Source: Phycisphaerales bacterium
GTDB taxonomy: Bacteria > Planctomycetota > Phycisphaerae > Phycisphaerales > SM1A02
Assembly (NCBI GenBank): GCA_009691705.1
Contig: SIAR01000004.1
Location: 1 to 64,000, forward strand
DNA length: 64,000 nucleotides
Direction of reading: 5' to 3'
The translations under genes were made by a program, and so were the position numbers. Each line of letters opens with the position of its first letter. Positions within the stretch are counted from its first letter, which is position 1. Below, in pieces: positions 8,112 to 16,243 of this stretch. The notes beneath the pieces are model-generated. The model was not told the origin of the DNA. It saw nothing but the letters and a program-made list of their open reading frames with translations, and searched no databases.

Positions 8112-9479
8112 ATGGTCACGGATCGACCGTCGCTAGCACAGCTCTACGGAAATCGCACGATGCTGGTGCTCGCGGCGTTGGGGTTCTCGGGTGGCATCCC
8201 AAATCTTTTCGCAACAAGCATCGTCCCGGCGTGGGCGACGATGCAACATTGGGGACTCGAACTCATCGGGTTTCTCGCCCTCTTTCAGTTGCCATATGCG
8301 CTGAAGTTCTTGTGGGCGCCGCTGGTGGACCGCGTTGAGATTCCGTACCTCTCGCGACTGGGACAGCGGCGGAGTTGGATTCTCGCGGCACAGATTGCGG
8401 GGCTTGCACTCATCGCTGCCGCTGCGCTGGTTGGACCACGCGCCGACGAGACCACGAATCATTTGCACAACTTGCAGTTCATGGCGCTTCTCTGCGGCGT
8501 TGTTTTCTTCAGCGCCAGCCAAGACATCGTGGCTGATGCCTATCGAGTCGAAGTGTTGACGCGCAATCAACTCGGGGCGGGTGCGAGTGTTTTCGTTAGC
8601 GGTTACCGCATTGGATACATCGTCGTGGGGGCCGGAGTGCTCGCCGCCGCAGATTCCATCGGATGGTCGACGGCGGTCCTCTGCCTCTGCGCACTTGGAG
8701 TGGTTGGAATCTTTGCAACACTCTGGGCAGCCGAACCAGAGTCCCGCGGCATTCCAGAGCCTGGATTTCGCGGCGCAGTCATCGCACCTTTTGCCACACT
8801 CTCAGAACACTGGGGAACTCGGCTCATTGCGCTGGTTGCATTCGCACTGCTCTTTCGATTGCCAGATCAACTCGCCAATGCGATGACTGCACCACTGTTG
8901 CTCAAGGGTCTCGGATACACACCCGCTGAACTCGGATGGGTGCGACAGGGTTTCGGATTCACACTCACGATCGCCGGGGCACTCACGGGTGGATGGTTGA
9001 TTGCCCGCATCTCACTGGTGCGCTGCCTGCTCGTGTTTGGCGCCCTGCAAGCAATCAGCAATGGCGGATTCTTGCTGCTCGCACTGGCGTTTGGGGCAAC
9101 GACTGCGACCGCGATTGCGACCGCGCCCGCGATTGCGCCCGCGATTGCGCCCGCGATGGGTGCACCGGTGTGGGCACTACTTCCTGTGATTGCAGTTGAA
9201 AACTTCGCGGGCGGATTGGTAACCGCTGGATTCGTTGCATTCCTGATGTCGGTGTGCCAACCGCGCCACGTTGCAACGCAGTACGCACTGCTCACGTCAC
9301 TCATGGCCGCGAGCGGCGCACTCGCGGGATCATTGAGCGGAGTGCTCGCCAAACAGGTCGACTATCCAGTGTTCTTCTTGATCACGATCGCCGCAGGAAT
9401 ACCTGGGCTGATATTGATCGCGTGGATGCGACCAGCGGCGCGCGTTACCGCCACGCAGGAGAGTCAATCCCCCTCTTAG
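8112..9479 (+). CDS. MFS transporter, AmpG-like permease
   Basis: About 12 TM helices; LYGNRTMLVLAALGFSGGIPNLFATSIVPAW...FLWAPLVDRVEIPYLSRLGQRRSWIL. Confidence 0.8.
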   Translation: MVTDRPSLAQLYGNRTMLVLAALGFSGGIPNLFATSIVPAWATMQHWGLELIGFLALFQLPYALKFLWAPLVDRVEIPYLSRLGQRRSWILAAQIAGLALIAAAALVGPRADETTNHLHNLQFMALLCGVVFFSASQDIVADAYRVEVLTRNQLGAGASVFVSGYRIGYIVVGAGVLAAADSIGWSTAVLCLCALGVVGIFATLWAAEPESRGIPEPGFRGAVIAPFATLSEHWGTRLIALVAFALLFRLPDQLANAMTAPLLLKGLGYTPAELGWVRQGFGFTLTIAGALTGGWLIARISLVRCLLVFGALQAISNGGFLLLALAFGATTATAIATAPAIAPAIAPAMGAPVWALLPVIAVENFAGGLVTAGFVAFLMSVCQPRHVATQYALLTSLMAASGALAGSLSGVLAKQVDYPVFFLITIAAGIPGLILIAWMRPAARVTATQESQSPS

Positions 9480-9574
9480 AAGCCCATTGCTCGAGCGAGC
9501 AAGATGCCAACAAAGAGGCTGAATGCAGCGAAGATAACCCGTTGAAATGTGTCTGGACCCTGAACATTTTTCAT
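9476..9574 (-). CDS. Possible 32-aa small membrane protein
   Basis: Minus-strand frame MKNVQGPDTFQRVIFAAFSLFVGILLARAMGF*; single TM helix; overlaps the MFS stop by 4 bp; below the ORF-track length cut-off. Confidence 0.3.
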   Translation of the reverse strand: MKNVQGPDTFQRVIFAAFSLFVGILLARAMGF

Positions 9575-9664
9575 TGCAAGAACACCATCGAATCTGATGC
9601 GGCATCGGTCAAGTGAGAGATGCGACTTTTTGCCAATTCTGAGCACTCATGCGACAATCGTTCG

Positions 9665-10231
9665 ATGATCAATGAGCCATGCCCCACAACATTGGCGCAC
9701 GCAATTCGCGCGAGCTCCCCGCTTCTTCTGCGCTTTCTCGCTGGTTTTGACGAATCGAACCGGACTGTCCAGACGGTCGCTTGCCCCAACCATCCCGTGT
9801 GGATTCTCGGTCACTGTGCATTCACCATGTCGCGACTGGCGCACCTCCTCGGCGGCCCTGCCCCTTCGAGTGACGACTTCGACGACCTCGAGAGAGCCGA
9901 TGGGTCTGACACGGCGCGGCGCGATCCAACATGTTTTCTAGTCAGCCACATCGCCAAAGACTCCACACCGACGAGCCTTGCGAACCGTTATCCATCGCTC
10001 GCCCGAAGTTGTGAGATCTTCAGCGCTGCGATTGAAAGTCTCGCCGGCACGATTGAATGCCAGAGTTCGGCGCGACTGACTGAATCTGTTGATTGGAACG
10101 GTGCGGCAATTCGCGCCGACACGCTCATTGTTCGCGTCTGCTTTCACAACGGGATGCATGCCGGTCAATTGACCGATTTGCGCCGCGGACTTGGCTTCGC
10201 AGCGGTGCTTCCTGCCGCGAAGAAGCAGTGA
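9665..10231 (+). CDS. DinB-like superfamily protein
   Basis: NHPVWILGHCAFTMSRLAHLLGG ... CFHNGMHAGQLTDLRRGLGF, DinB-type histidine pattern. Confidence 0.65.
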   Translation: MINEPCPTTLAHAIRASSPLLLRFLAGFDESNRTVQTVACPNHPVWILGHCAFTMSRLAHLLGGPAPSSDDFDDLERADGSDTARRDPTCFLVSHIAKDSTPTSLANRYPSLARSCEIFSAAIESLAGTIECQSSARLTESVDWNGAAIRADTLIVRVCFHNGMHAGQLTDLRRGLGFAAVLPAAKKQ

Positions 10232-10261
10232 GAACACCCTGCTATCCTGCAAAACTGACCC

Positions 10262-11845
10262 ATGGCACGACTGCACGAATATCAAGGAAAAGAGATACTC
10301 GCGGCCCATTCGTTTCTCATTCCACGCGGACGAGCGGTGCGTACTGCCGATCAAGCCGCGGATGCCGCCCTCGAACTTGGCTGTGCAAGTGGTCGAGAAG
10401 TTGTCATCAAGATTCAGGCATGGATGACTGGCCGCGCCGCCATCGGCGGAGTTGCATTTGCCGCGACGCCCACTGAAGCGCGAACACACGCCGAGCGCAT
10501 GCTCGGCATGACCGTTGGACAGTTTCCTGTTGAGGCGGTGCTGGTCGAAGAGAAGGTCGCCATCGCGCGCGAGTTCTTCGTTTCTTTCGCAATCGATGAT
10601 GCGGCGCGGGCACCCGTCATTATTTTTGCAGCGGGCGGCGGAAGCGGCATTGAGGAACGCGCGGCGTCGACCCGGCGCATTGTTTGCGACGTCATGAACG
10701 GACCCGATGCGGCAGCCCTCGCCGAAGCGGTGAATTCATGCGGGCTTTCGAACCCTCAGGCCGCTGGACTCGCCGAGTGTTTGCGCAATTTGTTTGCAGC
10801 CGCCCGCGCGGTCGAGGCTCGCTCACTCGAGATCAATCCGTTGGCGCTGACGACCGATGGCACCTTTGTCGCCGCAGATTGTCGCATCACCATCGACGAC
10901 TACGCGGTCGTGCGCCATCCCGAACTGGGCATAGAAATCGCCCGCGAGTTTGACCATCCTCCAACTGAACTTGAGCGGGTGGCGTACGCGATCGAGCAGA
11001 GTGATCACCGCGGAACCTTCTACTTCGCGCAGTTGGCAACGGTCGCGGCGCAAGAGACCAACGGACTCGTCGGCTTTCACGGAGCCGGCGGAGGCGGGTC
11101 GATGATGTCGATGGACGCAATCGTCACCGCAGGATTCACGATCGCGAACTTCACGGACACGAGTGGCAATCCATCTGCAGCAAAGGTCTACCGCGCGAGT
11201 CGAATCATCCTCGCGCAACCCAACCTGATTGGCTACTTCGGATCGGGTTCAGGCGTCGCGAGTCAAGAGCAGTATTGGTCTGCGTACGGACTTGCAAAGG
11301 CGTTCTACGAACTTGACCTCGACATTCCAGCGGTCATTCGCCTCGGCGGCAACACCGAAGATCGCGCAGTCGAGATCCTCGCCAGAATGTCGAAATTGCT
11401 GCGCGCACCGGTCGAGGGATATCGAAAGACCGACTCTCCCGCCAAGATTGCCGCACGATTCGCGGCACTTGTAAAGGATGCGCACGGAACACTCTGGACC
11501 CCGCGAATGGCGCGCGTGCCAGCATTTGTGGGCGACGCGCGCGCGACATCGTTCGCGGTGAAGAGTGGACGCGTCTGGATCGACACCGCCCGCTGGCCGC
11601 AGATTCGCGCCGCTGTCGTAGAGCATTCGGGCGGATTGATCATCGACCGCGCTGGTGCGCCAGCGATTGCTGGAACTAGCGAAGAGTTCGCCGCCAAAGA
11701 TTCTGAACTGCTCGCCTGCGATGTTGAGTGCACGCTTGCTGGCGTCGAAGGCTTCTATCTCGAACTTGACATTCCCGGATTGAGCGCGTTGGTCGCGCCG
11801 CGGGCGACTGCGACTCAACCTGCTCTGGCGGGAGGTGGGCGCTAA
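10262..11845 (+). CDS. SucC-like (ATP-grasp) subunit of ATP-citrate lyase / citryl-CoA synthetase, with C-terminal extension
   Basis: MARLHEYQGKEILAAHS...VVIKIQAWMTGRAAIGGV...SLEINPLALTTDGTFVAADCRITIDD...LVGFHGAGGGGSMMSMDAIVTAGFTIANFTDTSGNPS; 527 aa against about 390 for SucC; overlaps the next CDS by 1 bp. Confidence 0.8.
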   Translation: MARLHEYQGKEILAAHSFLIPRGRAVRTADQAADAALELGCASGREVVIKIQAWMTGRAAIGGVAFAATPTEARTHAERMLGMTVGQFPVEAVLVEEKVAIAREFFVSFAIDDAARAPVIIFAAGGGSGIEERAASTRRIVCDVMNGPDAAALAEAVNSCGLSNPQAAGLAECLRNLFAAARAVEARSLEINPLALTTDGTFVAADCRITIDDYAVVRHPELGIEIAREFDHPPTELERVAYAIEQSDHRGTFYFAQLATVAAQETNGLVGFHGAGGGGSMMSMDAIVTAGFTIANFTDTSGNPSAAKVYRASRIILAQPNLIGYFGSGSGVASQEQYWSAYGLAKAFYELDLDIPAVIRLGGNTEDRAVEILARMSKLLRAPVEGYRKTDSPAKIAARFAALVKDAHGTLWTPRMARVPAFVGDARATSFAVKSGRVWIDTARWPQIRAAVVEHSGGLIIDRAGAPAIAGTSEEFAAKDSELLACDVECTLAGVEGFYLELDIPGLSALVAPRATATQPALAGGGR

Positions 11846-13551
11846 TGGCGATTCTCATCGACGAAACAAAGCGGGTGCTCGTGCAAGGAATCACCGGGCG
11901 CGAGGGCCAAGCGCGCACCAGATTGATGCGGGAGTATGGCACCAACGTTGTCGGCGGGGTTACTCCCGGTAAGGGCGGTCAATCGGTGATGGGTGTTCCA
12001 GTCTTCAATACGCCACGCGAAGCGGCTGAAGCGCTTGGACCGATCGACATCAGCGTGCTCTTTGTTCCTGCCGCAGGCGTAAAGGATGCCGCAATCGCAG
12101 CGTTCGACGCGGGAGTCAAACTCACCGTGCTCGTTCCCGATCGCGTTCCAGTGTGGGATGCGATGAACATCGCAGCGGCAGCGCGCGCGAATGGCGCCAA
12201 GTTTCTGGGTCCAAACACGCTTGGAGTGCTCAGCCCAGGGCGCGGTGTTGTTGGAATGATTGGTGGTCGCGCTGAGAGTGCGCGCCAATGGTTCAAGCCC
12301 GGAGTGCCCGCCGGAGTTGGCATCATCAGTCGTTCTGGTGGTATGGCATCAAGCACGGGCTACTACCTCGGTCAAGCTGGGGTACGCATCTCAACGATCG
12401 CCCACATCGGGGGAGATGCGGTGCTTGGCATTCGCATCCCTGAAGCAGCGCTCATGTTCGAAGCTGATCCGCAGACCGAAGCGATTGTGATCTTTGGCGA
12501 GATTGGATCGACACAAGAAGAAGAACTCGCAGGATTGATTCGCGATCGCAAGGTCACCAAGCCCGTCATCGCCTACATCGGTGGCAAGGCTGCGCGCGAA
12601 GGCACGCGCTTCAGCCACGCGGGGGCGATCATTGAAGGTGGCCGCGGCACGCACGCGGGAAAGGTCACCGCTCTGCGCGACGCAGGGGCGACCGTCGTTG
12701 ACGCATTCGGCGAATTGCCAGGAGCGGTGGTCGATATTCTCCGCAACAACAAGGGAAAGAGCCTCATGAGTGAGAGTGAAAAGAATGCTGTTTGGCACAC
12801 CGCAGTCACGCAAATCGAACCCAACCGAGTCGCCGTGCGCGGCTACGACATCGCCGACCTAATTGGCAAGGCCTCGTTCGGTTCGGCGGTGCACTTGATC
12901 CTCACAGGGTCACTGCCATCGGCCGCGATTGGAAGATTGATGGACGGCATCCTCGTCGCTTCGATCGATCATGGCGCGACTCCACCGAGTGCGCTTGCGG
13001 CGCGCACCGTCGCATCAACTGGAGCGTCGCTCAGTTCAGCCGTCGCTGCGGGAATCATGTCGATCAATCGCCACCACGGCGGCGCGATCGAAGATTGCGC
13101 GCGGCAATTGAAAGCGATTGCCGATCGTGCCGCAAAGAGCAACATCGCGATGGGAGAGGCGGCCACACAACATCTTGCCGCGATGAAAGAAGCTGGCGAA
13201 CGGATGCCCGGGTTCGGCCATCGCTATCACACCAACGACCCGCGCACATCGCGACTTTTCGCGCTGGCGCTCGAAGCAGGGGTCGATGGATCGCACATGA
13301 AGGCAGCGCGGGCAGTTGAAGAGTGCTTTGCCGTAGCGAAGAAGCCGCTGCCAATGAATGTTGATGGAGCCATCGGAGCAATTCTGGCAGATATCGGCTT
13401 GAATCCAGTGGTTTTCAACGGCATATTCATGATCGCTCGCACCCCTGGTCTCGTCGCGCATGTGGTCGAAGAGCAGTCGCGCGAGAAACCGATGCGACGC
13501 ATCGATCCTGTGAATCACGGTTACGACGGACCACCACCTCGAACACTTTGA
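11845..13551 (+). CDS. SucD-like CoA-ligase domain fused to citryl-CoA lyase/citrate-synthase-like domain (ATP-citrate lyase large-subunit-like)
   Basis: N-term KRVLVQGITGREGQ...GGVTPGKGG...SRSGGMASST...RFSHAGAII (phosphohistidine motif); C-term DHGATPPSALAARTVASTGASLSSAVAAGI...MPGFGHRYHTNDPR...NVDGAIGAILADIG. Confidence 0.85.
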   Translation: MAILIDETKRVLVQGITGREGQARTRLMREYGTNVVGGVTPGKGGQSVMGVPVFNTPREAAEALGPIDISVLFVPAAGVKDAAIAAFDAGVKLTVLVPDRVPVWDAMNIAAAARANGAKFLGPNTLGVLSPGRGVVGMIGGRAESARQWFKPGVPAGVGIISRSGGMASSTGYYLGQAGVRISTIAHIGGDAVLGIRIPEAALMFEADPQTEAIVIFGEIGSTQEEELAGLIRDRKVTKPVIAYIGGKAAREGTRFSHAGAIIEGGRGTHAGKVTALRDAGATVVDAFGELPGAVVDILRNNKGKSLMSESEKNAVWHTAVTQIEPNRVAVRGYDIADLIGKASFGSAVHLILTGSLPSAAIGRLMDGILVASIDHGATPPSALAARTVASTGASLSSAVAAGIMSINRHHGGAIEDCARQLKAIADRAAKSNIAMGEAATQHLAAMKEAGERMPGFGHRYHTNDPRTSRLFALALEAGVDGSHMKAARAVEECFAVAKKPLPMNVDGAIGAILADIGLNPVVFNGIFMIARTPGLVAHVVEEQSREKPMRRIDPVNHGYDGPPPRTL

Positions 13552-13556
13552 CAACC

Positions 13557-14168
13557 ATGGCCACCATGACCACTCCAACACACACAACCTACGGCGTCGC
13601 GCAGATTGCTGAACTCTTCCCAAGTCTGCTCAACATTCAAGATGCAACACTGCGCGAGCGCGTTGCTGCGGTTTGGAACGAGGCGATCCACGTCGGCTGC
13701 GGCGGCAAGGGATGGACCTTCGCCGAGTTGCGTGCGGTGAAGTTCACCCTGCTCGCCGGTGACATCGACATGACTTTCATCGATCACTTGAACTCGTGCG
13801 CCAAGCAGTGCATCGCGATCGCCGATGTACTCGAGAGTTCGTTCAGTTGCGACATTCCGATTCACCGCGACCACCTCCTCGCCGGAGCACTGCTCGCAGA
13901 CTGCGGAAAACCCCTTGAATTCGACAAAGATTCAAGCGGCAAGGTGATTCAAGGAACCTTTGGTCAGCAGGTGCGCCATCCATTCACTGGTGTGGCACTC
14001 GCCTACAAGCACGGACTTCCTGGCGAGGTGATGCACATCATCGCGACTCACAGTCACGAGGGCGACAAGATGGAACGCTCGATCGAATCGATCATCTTTC
14101 ACCACGCAGACTTTGTCGACTTCGATATCGCAAAGTTTCTTGGCAAGCGCGCGTCAAAGAAGTCCTAA
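13557..14168 (+). CDS. HD-domain phosphohydrolase-like protein
   Basis: DVLESSFSCDIPIHRDHLLAGALLADCGKPLEFD...VRHPFTGVALAYKHGLPGEVMHIIATHSHEGDK: spaced H / HxD-type residues. Confidence 0.6.
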   Translation: MATMTTPTHTTYGVAQIAELFPSLLNIQDATLRERVAAVWNEAIHVGCGGKGWTFAELRAVKFTLLAGDIDMTFIDHLNSCAKQCIAIADVLESSFSCDIPIHRDHLLAGALLADCGKPLEFDKDSSGKVIQGTFGQQVRHPFTGVALAYKHGLPGEVMHIIATHSHEGDKMERSIESIIFHHADFVDFDIAKFLGKRASKKS

Positions 14169-14182
14169 CCCAAAGGCGCAGT

Positions 14183-16165
14183 ATGGCTCTCACACTCGTC
14201 GAAAAGATCGCATCGCGTCACGCCGATGGTCTCGCCCCTGGCACGATCGTTCACGCTGGCGACTTCATCTCGATTCGTCCCCGCCACGTGATGACACACG
14301 ACAACACTGGCGCGGTCATCCCAAAGTTCAAACAGATCGGCGCAACGCGCATTGCCGACCCCGCGCAACCCGTTTTCGCAATCGACCACGACATTCAGAA
14401 CCTCACACCTGAAAACCTAGGCAAATACGCCAAGATTCAGGCGTTCGCACGTGAACAAGGCGTCGACTATTACCCGCCTGGCACTGGCATCTCGCATCAA
14501 GTGATGGTCGAACAGGGTTACGTTGTTCCAGGGGCGCTCGTAGTGGGAAGTGATTCGCATTCGAATTTGTATGGGGCGGTGGCGGCGCTTGGAACTCCGG
14601 TCGTTCGCACCGATGCCGCGAGCATTTGGGCGACTGGTGTGACATGGTGGCAAGTACCCGCCGTCGCGAGAGTCGTGTTACGTGGTCGATTGGCCGCGGG
14701 TGTCACTGGCAAAGATGTGATCATTGCACTCTGCGGCGCTTTCAACAATGACGAGGTGCTCAACCACGCCGTGGAGTTTGTCGGCGACGGAGTTGCGGCG
14801 CTCTCGATGGATGCCCGCATGACCATCTCGAACATGACGACTGAATGGGGAGCGCTCGCGGGGCTCTTTCCATTCGACGCAGTCACGGTTGATTATCTCA
14901 ACTCGCGGCTGGCTCCTCTCGCAAGCGATCGACGACCTGGCACACGCGGCGCGCAATCACGTTCGGGCTATTGTGAGACAGACATAGCCGGCTGGTGGGC
15001 GAACCGCGCCAATCTCAATGCCGACTCAGACGCGCAATACGCGATCGACCTCGAACTCGATCTTGCGACCGTAATCCCGCATGTTTCTGGACCAAACGAG
15101 GTCAAAACGATGGTTGCCCTTCCCACGATCGAGGCGAAACGCATCGCAATCCAGAAGGCGTATCTGCTTTCGTGCGTGAATGCGCGCGTCGAAGATTTGC
15201 ACGACGCGGCGGCAGTCGTGCGATTGAAGGGTGCGCGGGTTGCCGCTGGAGTCGAGTTCTATCTCGCTGCCGCGAGCGCTGAGGTGCAAGCAAGCGCAGA
15301 GGCGAGTGGCGATTGGAAGACGCTCGTCGATGCCGGCGCAATTGCCCTTCCTCCGGGCTGCGGAACTTGCATCGGGCTCGGACGCGGACTCGTAGGCAAG
15401 GGCGAAACAGCTATCAGCGCGACCAATAGAAACTTCAAAGGACGCATGGGTGACGCAGATTCACAGGTCTATCTCGCCTCTCCGGCAGTCGTCGCCGCCA
15501 GCGCACTCGCTGGATTCATCTGCGCCCCCCAGTCCTTCGCGCCGCGCGCAGTGGGCACAGCGATTCGCCGTGCCTCGGCAGCCGCACGCAGCACCGCGGC
15601 AACAGTCGAAATCATCCCTGGGTTTCCATCGCGCGTGCAGGCGCGCGCGCTCTTTCTGGACAAAGACAATCTCAACACCGATGGCATCTACGCTGGCAAG
15701 CACACCTACCGCGACGATCTCACCGCAGAGCAAATGGCAGCGGTGACATTCGAGAACTTCGACCCATTGTTCAACACGATTTATCAACTGGGCGACATCC
15801 TCGTCGGCGGACTCAACTTTGGCACTGGATCGAGCCGTGAACAAGCTGCAACCGCGCTGAAATTCAAGGGAGTTCCATGCGTGATCGCGAGCAGTTTTTC
15901 TGAAACCTACAAGCGAAATGCCTTCAACAACGGATTTGTTGTCTTCGAGTGCCCGGCGTTGGTGACCCATCTGCGCAACACTCTGGCGAATCGCACTGCG
16001 ACCACCGTCACTCCAATCATCTCGATCGACTACGGCACCTCAACGCTCACGATCGATTCGCAGGCGTTCGCATTTTCACCGCTCAGCCCCGCCGCGCAAG
16101 AGCTGATTGTGGCAGGCGGCGCAGAAAATCTCGTTGCCAAACGACTGCGCGCGAGCCAAGCGTAG
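14183..16165 (+). CDS. Aconitase-family hydratase, resembling fungal homoaconitase (Lys4)
   Basis: HVMTHDNTGAVIPKFKQIGA...DHDIQNLTPENLGKYAKIQAFAREQGVDYYPPGTGISHQVMVEQGYVVPGALVVGSDSHSNLYG...SCVNAR...PPGCGTCIGLGRG...SATNRNFKGRMGD...FGTGSSREQAATAL. Confidence 0.9.
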   Translation: MALTLVEKIASRHADGLAPGTIVHAGDFISIRPRHVMTHDNTGAVIPKFKQIGATRIADPAQPVFAIDHDIQNLTPENLGKYAKIQAFAREQGVDYYPPGTGISHQVMVEQGYVVPGALVVGSDSHSNLYGAVAALGTPVVRTDAASIWATGVTWWQVPAVARVVLRGRLAAGVTGKDVIIALCGAFNNDEVLNHAVEFVGDGVAALSMDARMTISNMTTEWGALAGLFPFDAVTVDYLNSRLAPLASDRRPGTRGAQSRSGYCETDIAGWWANRANLNADSDAQYAIDLELDLATVIPHVSGPNEVKTMVALPTIEAKRIAIQKAYLLSCVNARVEDLHDAAAVVRLKGARVAAGVEFYLAAASAEVQASAEASGDWKTLVDAGAIALPPGCGTCIGLGRGLVGKGETAISATNRNFKGRMGDADSQVYLASPAVVAASALAGFICAPQSFAPRAVGTAIRRASAAARSTAATVEIIPGFPSRVQARALFLDKDNLNTDGIYAGKHTYRDDLTAEQMAAVTFENFDPLFNTIYQLGDILVGGLNFGTGSSREQAATALKFKGVPCVIASSFSETYKRNAFNNGFVVFECPALVTHLRNTLANRTATTVTPIISIDYGTSTLTIDSQAFAFSPLSPAAQELIVAGGAENLVAKRLRASQA

Positions 16166-16243
16166 ATCCCCTAAGTCGGCTGTGGAGTCGCTATCATTCC
16201 CGACCCACTCGATCATCATTACTCAACTCGAAGAAAGTCACGA

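Noticed and set aside
10262-13551. Ordinary succinyl-CoA synthetase sucCD
   Set aside because: The SucD-like protein carries a C-terminal citryl-CoA-lyase/citrate-synthase-like domain and the SucC-like subunit is extended, so a plain sucCD call does not fit, though substrate specificity is unproven.
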